Below, one piece after another: positions 30,788 to 38,859 of a stretch of DNA of 41,990 bases (position 1 is the stretch's first letter; each line of letters opens with the position of its first letter). The position numbers were made by a program, and so were the translations under genes. The notes beneath the pieces are model-generated. The model was given only the letters and a program-made list of their open reading frames with translations. It was not told where the DNA came from and did no database searches. The DNA is from Bacteroidota bacterium (GTDB lineage Bacteria > Bacteroidota > Bacteroidia > B-17B0 > Aurantibacillaceae): NCBI GenBank assembly GCA_016185125.1, contig JACPOC010000046.1, positions 1 through 41,990 on the forward strand, read 5' to 3'.

Positions 30788-31855
30788 ATGAACGATGTGT
30801 TTTTATGTTTGGGCGGAAATTTAGGCGATCGTAAGCAAAATATAAATGCGGCTAAAGCACTTATAAAAGAAAATTGCGGCAACATAACCGCCGTTTCAAA
30901 AATTTACCAAACGCAGGCTTGGGGAAGCGCTTCTAACAATAAATTTTTAAATCAGGTTATAAAAATAAAAACAGGTTTAAAGGCCCAAGAACTGCTTGCC
31001 AAATTGCTTTTAATTGAAAAACAGCTGGGCAGAGTTAGAACCAAAAACAAAAACGGCGATAGGATTATTGATATTGATATTTTGTTTTTTAATTTGGAAG
31101 TAATTGATAATCAGTTAATTAAAGTTCCTCATCCGCGCCTTCATTTACGAAAGTTTGTGCTGCAGCCCTTGGAAGACGTTGCCAAAACGCTTGTACACCC
31201 CACCCTTCAAAAAACCATTGAAACTTTATTAAAGGAATGTAAAGATCCATTAAGCGTTTGTGTAGTTAAGCCGAGCCAATATATATGCATTGAAGGGAAT
31301 ATTGGATCGGGAAAAACAACCCTTGCTAAAGAGCTTGCCGCTAAACTGAAATATGATTTTTTGCCTGAGGAGTTTGAAAAAAACGATTTGCTTCCGCTTT
31401 TTTATTCAAATCCCAAAACCTTTGCTTTTCCTTTAGAATACAGTTTTTTACTTAACCGATTCCAGCGCATTGCCGATGCGTTTAAGCAAAAAAATAAATT
31501 GGTTGTAAGCGATTACAGCATTAATAAATGTTTATGGTTTGCAAAAGTAAACTTAAGCCCCTCTGATTATTTGTTCTTTAAAAAGCATTATTACGCCATA
31601 GAAGCGCAATTGCCAAAACCCGACCTGATTGTGTACTTGGATACAAGCACTAAAAACCTTAAAAAAAACATCAATGCCAGAGGGCGTGTTTTTGAAAAAT
31701 CAATTACCCACACCTACTTAAAAAGCGTGGGCGAGCGCTATTTAAAGGGTTTAAAGAAGCTTAAAGGAGTAGAAAAAATTATAATTCCGGTTAAAAATTA
31801 CACCCCGCAGCTTAATGAAGAGTTGATAAAAACAATAAAAAACCATCTACAATAA
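30788..31855 (+). CDS. folK: Fusion of FolK (HPPK) and deoxynucleoside kinase
   Basis: The product is 355 aa. Residues 1 to about 160 are HPPK: FLCLGGNLGDRKQNI, the NKFLNQVIKI segment, and DRIIDIDILFF followed by VPHPRLHLRKFVLQPL, the metal- and substrate-binding stretches. From about 165 a deoxynucleoside kinase begins: YICIEGNIGSGKTTLAKELA (Walker A), LNRFQRIADA, VVSDYSINKCLWFA (DRx-like region) and LIVYLDTSTKNL. The first half pyrophosphorylates 6-hydroxymethyl-dihydropterin for folate synthesis; the second phosphorylates a deoxynucleoside in salvage. The reading frame runs through without a break, so this is a true fusion, a form known in Bacteroidota. Divergent from sppA; the OmpA-family gene follows 42 nt later. 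Confidence 0.93.
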   Translation: MNDVFLCLGGNLGDRKQNINAAKALIKENCGNITAVSKIYQTQAWGSASNNKFLNQVIKIKTGLKAQELLAKLLLIEKQLGRVRTKNKNGDRIIDIDILFFNLEVIDNQLIKVPHPRLHLRKFVLQPLEDVAKTLVHPTLQKTIETLLKECKDPLSVCVVKPSQYICIEGNIGSGKTTLAKELAAKLKYDFLPEEFEKNDLLPLFYSNPKTFAFPLEYSFLLNRFQRIADAFKQKNKLVVSDYSINKCLWFAKVNLSPSDYLFFKKHYYAIEAQLPKPDLIVYLDTSTKNLKKNINARGRVFEKSITHTYLKSVGERYLKGLKKLKGVEKIIIPVKNYTPQLNEELIKTIKNHLQ

Positions 31856-31897
31856 ATTCCATTATCTAAACTAAAACTCTATTTTTATAAACTATTT

Positions 31898-33823
31898 ATG
31901 CGTCACATTTTTTTTATAATACTGTTTATTGTGTTTAGCACAGTTGGCTGGAGCCAGATAACTATTATCGGACATAACAAAATAAATAATACCAAACTTA
32001 TAAATACTAAAATTATTGTTAAAGATGGAAACGGCATTATTCAAAAAACGGAAACAAAAAATTCATCCGATTTTATGGTGAATCTGCCTTTTGGCAAAAA
32101 TTACAGGATCTATTTTCAAAACGAAATTTCTCCGGTTATATTTATGGAAGTTAATGCCGCGAATATTCCACAGGACAAGTATCAATATAAAATGACTTAT
32201 GAACTTAACGTGCCGTTTATTTTTAAAAATGATGAAGATGTGGATACAACAGTATTTACAAACCCTTTTCATAAAGTACAGTATAATGGCGCCACAAAAA
32301 TGATTGAGGATACAACTTATACTACAAGCTTCGTAAAAAAAATATTAAAACCCGAAAATTTTTCGGAGGATAAAATAAAGGAAGGTAACCAAATTGAGCG
32401 GCCCATAATTATTGCAGGAAGAGCCTGTATTAACGGAGATTTAAAATTGCTGGTGGTTAATAAATCTATTGCTTTATTTAATAAAAAGGGCGAATTAATC
32501 AAATCCACAAAAACCAACCGCTCGGGCACTTTTTCTTTTACCGGGGTGCGCGCCTCTGATGTTGGTAAAGTAAAATTAGAAACCCAACAAACCGATTTAA
32601 ATAACAGTAAAATAACCATTGTAAGCACAGAAAGTAAAAAAACGTTTTCATGTGCTTATTCTCCGGAAACAGGTTGTGAAATTCCGCTCAAAGATGCCGA
32701 GGTAAAAGATTTAATAGACAAAAATTTTAATTATACAATTGGCGGGAAGTTGATATTATCATCGCCCGGAAAGAAAAAATTTATGGCTAATAAAACAATT
32801 TATTTATCCAATAGCCGAAATACCGTTATAAAAAAAACAACCTCCAGTGCCTTAGGTACTTTTGTGTTTGAGGATATCAAACCGGATAATACTTACTTTA
32901 TAGGAGTTGACGCCAATGAAGTAGGGAAAGGCGAAAAAGTTGATTTTCTTAATAAAGATGATAAATTTATTGCATTATTAGACACCCTTGCTGCTGCGCG
33001 AAAATCAATTAAATTGAAAACAAATTTTAATACGGTGTTTAATGATATTTCTATCAGTGATGAGGAAATGCGAATGAATGTTAACGCTAAATTATTTGGA
33101 GATAATACAAATAATCCTATCGGAAAATTAAAAATTTTACTATTAAACGATAATTACCAGGTTATTGACAGCTCTACCACGGATGATTTCGGATCTTTTA
33201 AATTTAAATACCTGCCATTTCTTAAACGTTTTTATTTAAGTGCCGAAAACACAAACAATGTGTTGGATGTATTTAATAACATTCTTGTTTACAGTAACGA
33301 AGATAATATGATCAAAATCCTGACTCATGAAAAAGGTAAAAAATTTAATTATAAGCCACTTGCCACAGAACTCAGCAAACTTAAAACGGTAGAAATGGAG
33401 GATCCTTGGCTTGAGTTTGTTTCCGGAAACACCAATCTTAAAACTAATCAGCGAGGCCTTCAACCTAAAAAAACGATTGTGGAAAACGTATTGTTTGAAT
33501 ACAATAAAGCTACACTCTTGCCGCAAGCCAAAGAAATTTTGGATAAAGTAATTATTGTTTTAAACACCAATACCAATCTAAGAATAGAATTAAGCGCGCA
33601 CACAGATAGCAAAGGAAATGACGCTGATAATTTAAAATTGAGCGAGGCCAGAGCCAAAGCGGCCAGAGATTATATTGCCGCCGCCGGAATTGAAGGTTCT
33701 AGAATAATTTCGGTTGGTTACGGCGAAAGTAAATTGCGCAATAATTGCCGCAACAATGTTTTGTGCAGTGAAATTGAACACGCGCAAAACAGAAGAGTTG
33801 AATTTAAAATATTAGAAGAATAA
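31898..33823 (+). CDS. OmpA-family outer-membrane/peptidoglycan-binding protein with repeated beta domains
   Basis: The product is 641 aa. A signal peptide (MRHIFFIILFIVFSTVGWSQ) is followed by several Ig/carboxypeptidase-regulatory-like beta units with the recurring form TxxxGxFxF (TKTNRSGTFSFTGVRA, TSSALGTFVFEDIKP, TTDDFGSFKFKYLPF). The C-terminal 110 residues are an OmpA domain: VLFEYNKATLLPQAKEILD, then LRIELSAHTDSKGNDADN, LSEARAKAARDYI, IISVGYGES and AQNRRVEFKI, with the Asp and Arg that bind meso-DAP in the family. There is no N-terminal OmpA barrel. It should tether the outer membrane or a surface complex to peptidoglycan. gldC lies 15 nt downstream, hinting at a link to gliding or secretion machinery. 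Confidence 0.9.
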   Translation: MRHIFFIILFIVFSTVGWSQITIIGHNKINNTKLINTKIIVKDGNGIIQKTETKNSSDFMVNLPFGKNYRIYFQNEISPVIFMEVNAANIPQDKYQYKMTYELNVPFIFKNDEDVDTTVFTNPFHKVQYNGATKMIEDTTYTTSFVKKILKPENFSEDKIKEGNQIERPIIIAGRACINGDLKLLVVNKSIALFNKKGELIKSTKTNRSGTFSFTGVRASDVGKVKLETQQTDLNNSKITIVSTESKKTFSCAYSPETGCEIPLKDAEVKDLIDKNFNYTIGGKLILSSPGKKKFMANKTIYLSNSRNTVIKKTTSSALGTFVFEDIKPDNTYFIGVDANEVGKGEKVDFLNKDDKFIALLDTLAAARKSIKLKTNFNTVFNDISISDEEMRMNVNAKLFGDNTNNPIGKLKILLLNDNYQVIDSSTTDDFGSFKFKYLPFLKRFYLSAENTNNVLDVFNNILVYSNEDNMIKILTHEKGKKFNYKPLATELSKLKTVEMEDPWLEFVSGNTNLKTNQRGLQPKKTIVENVLFEYNKATLLPQAKEILDKVIIVLNTNTNLRIELSAHTDSKGNDADNLKLSEARAKAARDYIAAAGIEGSRIISVGYGESKLRNNCRNNVLCSEIEHAQNRRVEFKILEE

Positions 33824-33838
33824 GCAATTTTTTACTAA

Positions 33839-34168
33839 ATGAGTATGAAAACAAGCGAAATAAATTTTACGGTTACAGTAGATGAAAATCATTTGCCTAC
33901 AAATATAAAATGGTCGGCACCTGATTCGGGGGAAAGCAGCGAATGCAAAAGTGTAATGATATCTTTATGGGACGCTAAGGAAAATAACACGCTAAGAATT
34001 GATTTATGGACCAAAGAAATGAGCATTGATGAAATGAAAAAATTTTATCATCAAAATATAATGACCCTTACCGATACTTACGTAAGAGCCACCAACGATA
34101 ATACTACTGCCGAAGCCGTTAGACAGTTTTTTCAACAAATGGGTAAAGATTTAGGCGTGCTCAAATAA
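33839..34168 (+). CDS. gldC: Gliding motility-associated protein GldC
   Basis: The product is 109 aa, the usual GldC length. The family pattern is clear: EINFTVTVDENHLPTNIKW, then MISLWDAKENNTLRIDLWTK, then MSIDEMKKFYHQNIMTLTDT and a C-terminal VRQFFQQMGKDLG helix. GldC is a small cytoplasmic protein of Bacteroidota linked to gliding; the gene is also common in non-gliding members, so motility is not proven. No other gld genes lie in the window. It follows the OmpA-family gene by 15 nt and is convergent with rsmD. Confidence 0.92.
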   Translation: MSMKTSEINFTVTVDENHLPTNIKWSAPDSGESSECKSVMISLWDAKENNTLRIDLWTKEMSIDEMKKFYHQNIMTLTDTYVRATNDNTTAEAVRQFFQQMGKDLGVLK

Positions 34169-34190
34169 ACAAATCAGAAGTTTAAAGTTT

Positions 34191-34733
34191 TCATTTAAGC
34201 GTTCTATTTTCAAAAAAAGAAAAATTAACGTTGCCGTATTTTCTTTGCTGAGTAAAGTTTAAACACCCTTCAAGATGCGTTTTTGGGCCGTGTTCAATAA
34301 TTAAAATACCATCTTCCTTTAAAAGTTTATTATTAAAAACAAGTTCGTTAATAAGAGGTATGGTTTCCAAATCATAAGGGGGATCGGCAAATATTAAATC
34401 GTAACTCGCCTTCGAATTTTTTAAAAAATCAAATACATCGCTTTTTATAGTATTCACGTTTAATGAAAGCTCCTTAGAAATAGATCGCAAAAAGCCAACA
34501 CATTTTCCGTTTTTATCCACCGCCGTTAAATTTTCACATCCGCGAGAACCCATTTCTAAAGAGATGTGGCCCGTTCCGCTAAACAAATCTAAAAACGCGA
34601 TAGAACCGTAATCTACTTTGTTATTTAAAATATTAAACAAACCTTCTTTTGCAAAATCGGTGGTTGGCCTTAGCGGCAAGCCCTTAGGAACATGAATGGT
34701 TTTACCTCGGTAAATTCCGTTTATTATACGCAC
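34191..34733 (-). CDS. rsmD: 16S rRNA (guanine(966)-N(2))-methyltransferase RsmD
   Basis: The product is 180 aa. Family marks are MRIINGIYRGKTIHVPKG, LRPTTDFAKEGLFNIL, the SAM-binding AFLDLFSGTGHISLEMGSRG, and the catalytic DPPY in YDLIFADPPYDLE. It methylates G966 (E. coli numbering) of 16S rRNA. The start is GTG at 34733, giving the canonical MRIINGIYRG terminus. The first 10 nt overlap the end of the DUF3822 gene, indicating translational coupling. Confidence 0.95.
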   Translation of the reverse strand: MRIINGIYRGKTIHVPKGLPLRPTTDFAKEGLFNILNNKVDYGSIAFLDLFSGTGHISLEMGSRGCENLTAVDKNGKCVGFLRSISKELSLNVNTIKSDVFDFLKNSKASYDLIFADPPYDLETIPLINELVFNNKLLKEDGILIIEHGPKTHLEGCLNFTQQRKYGNVNFSFFENRTLK

Positions 34734-35581
34734 AAATGCTGGTTTACAAGTGAAAAGAAAAAATGATCAGGAAGATTTAATTCGCTAAAGGCAGCACTAA
34801 AACTTTTATTATTAACCGCAAAGTTAACCTGCTTCACGTATTTTTTAAAAGCCTTAAAAAGCTCGTCGTTAATATTTATTTGGCCCGAAACCATTAACCT
34901 GCATGTTAAAGGATTTAGCTTATACTGCTCCATCATAAACAACAAATAATATAGCACATCTTCGTTATTTTCGTAATTAAAAACATTATAATAGATAAGT
35001 AAATTGTTTTCTTTGGCCGCAAGCTCAAAAACTCCTTTGTTAAAATTTAAAAGCAAATCGCAATTTTTTAAAGATGCATTACTGGATAAAAGCTCACACA
35101 AAACACCGCCCGCATGACGGATGGCAGCATTTGTAAAAGACCTTTCCAATAATTGAATGAGGCTATCGGGAATGGAATAACAAAAATTAACCTGATCAAG
35201 TTTATGAATGAATGAGTTTTTTAAATTAGTATTTACCCCGCCCGTAAATTGCAGCACGCTTTTAACGCCCTCACTAAAAGCAAAAGCTTCGGGCGTTAAG
35301 GTAAAATAATGATTTAAAACACAAATGTTTACGTTTTTAAAATTGCTTTGTAACAGCCTGTAATTATTAATTAAAAAATAAATTTCTTCCGTTGGGCTGT
35401 TATCTTTTGCAGGAGAGTTTATTTTTATATGACACAATTCTTTAATAGCTGTATAATTTTCATTAAAAATGCAAAACATAAATAGCTGATTATCAATAAA
35501 TAAGGATAAATTACCCATTTCCTTAAAATCCGCTATTTTTTCACTTTTATAATGCTCTGTTATGTAAAGTTCGCTATTCAT
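34724..35581 (-). CDS. DUF3822 family protein
   Basis: The product is 285 aa from the chosen ATG. It resembles the Bacteroidota-restricted DUF3822 family: LSLFIDNQLFMFCIFN early, LNHYFTLTPEAFAF in the middle, and LLLNFNKGVFELAAKENNLL followed by NVFNYENNEDVLYYLLFMMEQ, an actin/PilM-like pattern. The gene typically sits upstream of rsmD, as here, with a 10-nt overlap. The biochemical role is unknown. An ATG at 35638 would add 19 residues (MYEKNFCCSVSF) of atypical sequence reaching into the divergent promoter region, so 35581 is preferred. Confidence 0.82.
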   Translation of the reverse strand: MNSELYITEHYKSEKIADFKEMGNLSLFIDNQLFMFCIFNENYTAIKELCHIKINSPAKDNSPTEEIYFLINNYRLLQSNFKNVNICVLNHYFTLTPEAFAFSEGVKSVLQFTGGVNTNLKNSFIHKLDQVNFCYSIPDSLIQLLERSFTNAAIRHAGGVLCELLSSNASLKNCDLLLNFNKGVFELAAKENNLLIYYNVFNYENNEDVLYYLLFMMEQYKLNPLTCRLMVSGQININDELFKAFKKYVKQVNFAVNNKSFSAAFSELNLPDHFFFSLVNQHLCV

Positions 35582-35692
35582 ATTAATAAAAAACGAAGAT
35601 ATGAATGAAACCGAACAACAAAAATTTTTTTCATACAAATTAAACTTTTTACTATCTTTATAGTTCTAATTACACAATTAAAATTAATAAAT

Positions 35693-36652
35693 ATGAACGC
35701 CTCAAAAATCACCTTAAAATTGTTAGCCATTGCTATGATTGGCACTTTAACGTTAACTTCGTGTAGAAAAAAAGAAAAAAACGATCCACAGCCTGCTGAT
35801 AATGAGCAGGAAACCGCGGCAGACAACAATTTAGCCGAAAATTCAGATAACGATATGATAGCCATCGGCAGTCAGTTATCAGAAAATTCGGGCACCTTAA
35901 CCACCTTTAAAACCAATACCGGTCAAGGAACCGAATTGATGTTAGCGGCTTCTTGCGCAACAGTTTCTAAAGTATTTACGGGAACTGTAGTTACCAGTTA
36001 TACCGTTGACTTTGGTACCACAGGCTGCTTAGGATTAGATAACAGAACCCGAAAAGGTAAATTAATGTACAATTTCCCTAATGCCACTACAGGCGCAAAA
36101 TGGTACCGCAATCCTGGTTTTACAATGGTAGTAACTTCGTCAGGGTATTCTGTGGATGGTAATTTGGTTACCATTAACAGCAAAACAGTTACCAACACCA
36201 CTCCAACAAGTGTTACCGGGGAAAATGCTTATAGCGGCGTAAATTTAACCTGGTCAATTAACGCTAATATTTCAATAACCAAAGCTAATAACCAAACCGT
36301 AAGCTGGAGCTGCAACCGAACTAAAGAATTAATTAACTCAAACGATCCTTTGTGCTACAAAGGCCAAAATATGCCAATTGATTGGACTAAAGCGAAAGTA
36401 AAATTAAACGGAAATGCAAGCGGAATAAACGCTAAAGGAGAAAACTTTACCTCTACGGCTACTGATTTAGTAAGAGATTTTAATTGTACACCGGACGCAA
36501 ACAAGCCACAACGCCACCCCTTTATCAGCGGAAAAGTAATTTATACTCCGGGCTCCCGCCCTACACGCACGGTTGATTATGGCTCCGGAACCTGCGATTT
36601 TAACGCCACCGTTACTATTAACGGACAAACTTTTGCAATAACATTACAATAA
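35693..36652 (+). CDS. Putative lipoprotein of unknown function
   Basis: The product is 319 aa. A lipoprotein signal is clear (KLLAIAMIGTLTLTSC, lipidated Cys at 24), followed by a highly charged, disordered linker (KKEKNDPQPADNEQETAADN). The rest is Thr/Asn-rich beta sequence with at least seven Cys in the mature domain (ASCATVSK, TTGCLGLD, WSCNRTKEL, DPLCYKGQ, DFNCTPDA, GTCDFNAT), suggesting disulfides and a periplasmic or surface location. The pattern of TVDFGTTGC early and TVDYGSGTC near the end is an internal echo. I do not recognise a family. It stands alone between the divergent DUF3822 gene and a terminator hairpin. Confidence 0.85.
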   Translation: MNASKITLKLLAIAMIGTLTLTSCRKKEKNDPQPADNEQETAADNNLAENSDNDMIAIGSQLSENSGTLTTFKTNTGQGTELMLAASCATVSKVFTGTVVTSYTVDFGTTGCLGLDNRTRKGKLMYNFPNATTGAKWYRNPGFTMVVTSSGYSVDGNLVTINSKTVTNTTPTSVTGENAYSGVNLTWSINANISITKANNQTVSWSCNRTKELINSNDPLCYKGQNMPIDWTKAKVKLNGNASGINAKGENFTSTATDLVRDFNCTPDANKPQRHPFISGKVIYTPGSRPTRTVDYGSGTCDFNATVTINGQTFAITLQ

Positions 36653-36672
36653 AATAACAAATTGCAGTTATT

Positions 36673-36703
36673 AAAGCCATCTGTAAAAAGATGGCTTTTT
36701 TTG
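36673..36703 (+). terminator. Rho-independent terminator after the lipoprotein gene
   Basis: A 9-bp stem AAAGCCATC/GATGGCTTT (36673-36681 with 36690-36698) with an 8-base loop is followed by a run of T. It lies 20 nt after the stop. Confidence 0.88.
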
Positions 36704-36731
36704 TTTAATGTTTTTATAAAAATTAATATCA

Positions 36732-36739
36732 TATTTTTG
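36732..36739 (+). promoter_or_regulatory. Candidate -7 element (TATTTTTG) for the SRPBCC gene
   Basis: TATTTTTG matches TAnnTTTG and ends 23 nt before the ATG at 36763, just after the preceding terminator. A TTTG at 36700-36703 is 28 nt upstream, too far for the usual -33 spacing. Confidence 0.45.
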
Positions 36740-36762
36740 TACCTATTTTTAAATTTAAAATC

Positions 36763-37221
36763 ATGGACTCTCTATTTATTAAAAATAATATAAGCATACA
36801 GGCAAGCGCTGAAAAAGTATGGGATACACTTACCAACCCCCAGCAAACAAAAAAATACATGTTTGGCTGCGAAACGGTTTCTGATTGGAAAAAAGGAAGC
36901 CCGCTTTTATGGAAAGGCTCCTATGAAGGAAAAGAAATGATTTTTGTAAAAGGAAATATTACCGAAATTGATCCCGGAAAATTTTTGGCTTATACCGTTA
37001 TTGATCCAAATTCAAGCATTGAAGATGTTCCTGAAAACTATCTGACTGTTACCTATAAACTAACGCCGGATAAAGAACAAACCGTACTTGAAGTTACTCA
37101 GGGAGATTATTCAAAAGTAGCCAATGGAAAAACGCGTTATAAAGAAGCATTTAACGAAGGACACGGCTGGCAGCCTATGTTGGAGGAAATTAAAAAAGTA
37201 GCCGAAAGCACTGACCTTTAA
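36763..37221 (+). CDS. SRPBCC/AHSA1-like ligand-binding domain protein
   Basis: The product is 152 aa. The Bet v1-like/AHSA1 pattern is visible: ISIQASAEKVWDTLTNPQQTK at the N-terminus, the central SPLLWKGSYEGKEMIFVKGNI, FLAYTVIDPNSS, LTVTYKLTPDKEQTVLEV, and the C-terminal GHGWQPMLEEIKKVAEST helix. Such single-domain cytosolic proteins bind hydrophobic ligands or act as stress-linked co-chaperone-like factors; the ligand cannot be predicted. It is followed by 228 nt before usp, so it probably forms its own transcription unit. Confidence 0.88.
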   Translation: MDSLFIKNNISIQASAEKVWDTLTNPQQTKKYMFGCETVSDWKKGSPLLWKGSYEGKEMIFVKGNITEIDPGKFLAYTVIDPNSSIEDVPENYLTVTYKLTPDKEQTVLEVTQGDYSKVANGKTRYKEAFNEGHGWQPMLEEIKKVAESTDL

Positions 37222-37326
37222 AATCGCGTCTCTAAGTTCACTTCCTTATTAAACACAAAATGCTTACAAACCTTAGCGGACTTTTAATTTAAATTACCGG
37301 GAGGAGTTGGATGCCCTAAAATTTTC

Positions 37327-37431
37327 ATGAAGAATTTCTGTGTTGTTGAACAAAAGAAAAAGGTATCTTTAGCGGTGTTATCAAATAAAAACGAATCTTG
37401 TTGTGCCCCGGCAGTAAGTGTTATTAAGTAA
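37327..37431 (+). CDS. Small ORF (34 aa) with vicinal Cys-Cys pair before the arsenate-reduction operon
   Basis: ATG at 37327 to TAA at 37429-37431. The peptide begins MKNFCVVEQKKKVSL and contains NKNESCCAPAVSV, giving three Cys in 34 residues with two adjacent. It ends 18 nt before usp, in the same direction. A purine-rich GGGAGGAG (about 37299-37306) lies 20 nt upstream, unusual in this SD-poor genome but too far for a standard ribosome site. The frame stays open upstream to 37288 without another ATG. It could be a leader peptide, a thiol-metalloid-binding peptide, a decayed gene end, or chance. I do not recognise a family. Confidence 0.35.
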   Translation: MKNFCVVEQKKKVSLAVLSNKNESCCAPAVSVIK

Positions 37432-37449
37432 TCATTTCAAACAAGACTC

Positions 37450-38244
37450 ATGAAAAAAATTTTAGTTCCTACAGATTTTTCCCCTATTGCAAAAAACAGC
37501 ATTCATTACGCTTTGTCGCTTGCTAAATTATTTAAAAGTGAACTGATTATTTTTCATGCAGAAAATGTTCCGGCAAACGACTTATTGGTTTATAAAGAAG
37601 AAGTGGATGAAAAAATGCTTACTGATAATATTTCTGAGATAAGTTATTTAACTTCCTCAAAAAAATTTAATTCACTTTCGCTTAACGAAATAGTGCAAAC
37701 AAATAATATTGGGCTCATAGTAATGTCAACAATAGGAGAAGATGTTACCGCAGATAAAATTTTGTTTGGTAGAAATGCTGTTGAAATTGCCGAACACTCC
37801 GTTTGCCCTGTCTTAATAATTCCTTCAGATTATAAATATTCCACAATTGATAAATTAATTTACGCCTCAGATCTTCATTTTATTGATGAAGAAATTATTA
37901 AAGTAATTGCGCTTGCAAAGCTTCTTGGAACTTCTATCGAAATTTTATTTGTATCGCCAATTTTTCCTGATTTGGGTGATGTGGAAAAAATAGATTTTCC
38001 GTTAAAGTTGGAAGAAATAAAACAAAAACATAATTTTAATTCCATCAGTTATGCCATCGAAAAAACCGATAGCGATAATCAGTTTGTAAAAGGAATTATC
38101 TCCTTTATGAGTCGGCATGATCATGATTTACTTATTATGTTTCATAACCACGATACTGATTTTGAAGCATTAATTTCTACCAGCCATACCGAAAAAATTA
38201 TTAAAGAAATAAAAATCCCCTTATTGATTTATCCCAAAGCTTAA
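37450..38244 (+). CDS. Universal stress protein, two USP domains
   Basis: The product is 264 aa. The first UspA-like domain (1 to about 128) has MKKILVPTDFSPIAKNSIHYALSLA, IGLIVMSTIGEDV and FGRNAVEIAEHSVCPVLIIP. The second (about 129-264) is more diverged, with KLIYASDLHFIDEEIIKVIALAKLL, HDLLIMFHNH and KIPLLIYPKA. The ATP-binding GxxGxxxG loop is not intact in either, so ATP binding is doubtful. It is the first full gene of the arsC-aquaporin run: its TAA is immediately followed by the arsC ATG. A role as stress adaptor for the downstream genes is an inference. Confidence 0.9.
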   Translation: MKKILVPTDFSPIAKNSIHYALSLAKLFKSELIIFHAENVPANDLLVYKEEVDEKMLTDNISEISYLTSSKKFNSLSLNEIVQTNNIGLIVMSTIGEDVTADKILFGRNAVEIAEHSVCPVLIIPSDYKYSTIDKLIYASDLHFIDEEIIKVIALAKLLGTSIEILFVSPIFPDLGDVEKIDFPLKLEEIKQKHNFNSISYAIEKTDSDNQFVKGIISFMSRHDHDLLIMFHNHDTDFEALISTSHTEKIIKEIKIPLLIYPKA

Positions 38245-38859
38245 ATGTTTGCTTCTATTAAAAATTATTGCCATTTGCTAAGCAAAAAGTTTGATGAGAT
38301 TCCGGCTCATAGAAAACAACTTCTTGAAAAAATATCGCTATATATTATTAAAAAGAAAAAGGCAAAAAAAACAGTTCAACTCATTTACATTTGCACACAC
38401 AATTCACGCAGAAGTCATTTCGGGCAAATATGGGCTTCCGTTGCATCCAAATATTACCAAGTGCCTGATATTCAAACTTTTTCAGGTGGAACAGAAGCCA
38501 CTGAATTTAATATAAATGCCATCAATACCTTAAAAAAAATAGGTTTTGAAGTTCATGCCACAGATATCGGAAAAAATCCTGTTTATTCCCTTAAATTTAG
38601 CGAAACCGAAAACCCCATTAAATATTTCTCTAAAACTTATGATAACGCTGTTAATCCAAAATCAGGCTTCGCGGCCATTATAACTTGCGGAGAAGCCGAA
38701 GAAAATTGTCCTTTTATGGCTGGGGCAGAATTAAGAATAGCAACAACTTATGAAGATCCAAAAGCATTTGATCAAAGCAATATTAAAGAGCAAAAATATT
38801 TTGAACGATGTGAACAAATTGCCTTAGAAACATTATTTGTATTTTCAAAAATTATCTGA
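38245..38859 (+). CDS. arsC: Arsenate reductase, LMW-phosphatase fold, thioredoxin-coupled type
   Basis: The product is 204 aa. The phosphatase P-loop is CTHNSRRS (C50 to R56, the C-x5-R signature). The two resolving cysteines of thioredoxin-coupled ArsC are present as TCGEAEENCP (C148 and C155, six residues apart, as in the pI258 enzyme). TYEDPKAFD provides the catalytic Asp loop. All three redox Cys argue for arsenate reduction to arsenite rather than protein-tyrosine dephosphorylation. The N-terminal 40 residues extend beyond the compact fold and are lysine-rich. The gene abuts usp and shares one base with the aquaporin gene (TGATG), so the three are probably coupled. No arsR or arsB is in the window. 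Confidence 0.88.
   Translation: MFASIKNYCHLLSKKFDEIPAHRKQLLEKISLYIIKKKKAKKTVQLIYICTHNSRRSHFGQIWASVASKYYQVPDIQTFSGGTEATEFNINAINTLKKIGFEVHATDIGKNPVYSLKFSETENPIKYFSKTYDNAVNPKSGFAAIITCGEAEENCPFMAGAELRIATTYEDPKAFDQSNIKEQKYFERCEQIALETLFVFSKII

Noticed and set aside
37222-37326. Further small ORFs or an arsR remnant upstream of the 34-aa ORF
   Set aside because: Frames are broken by stops within about 10 codons (ATG at 37260 gives 10 aa, ATG at 37311 gives 2 aa), and no helix-turn-helix or ArsR metal motif is visible.
38245-38859. Low-molecular-weight protein-tyrosine phosphatase as the primary call
   Set aside because: The C148-x6-C155 pair matches the resolving cysteines of thioredoxin-coupled ArsC, and the aquaporin neighbour supports arsenate reductase.
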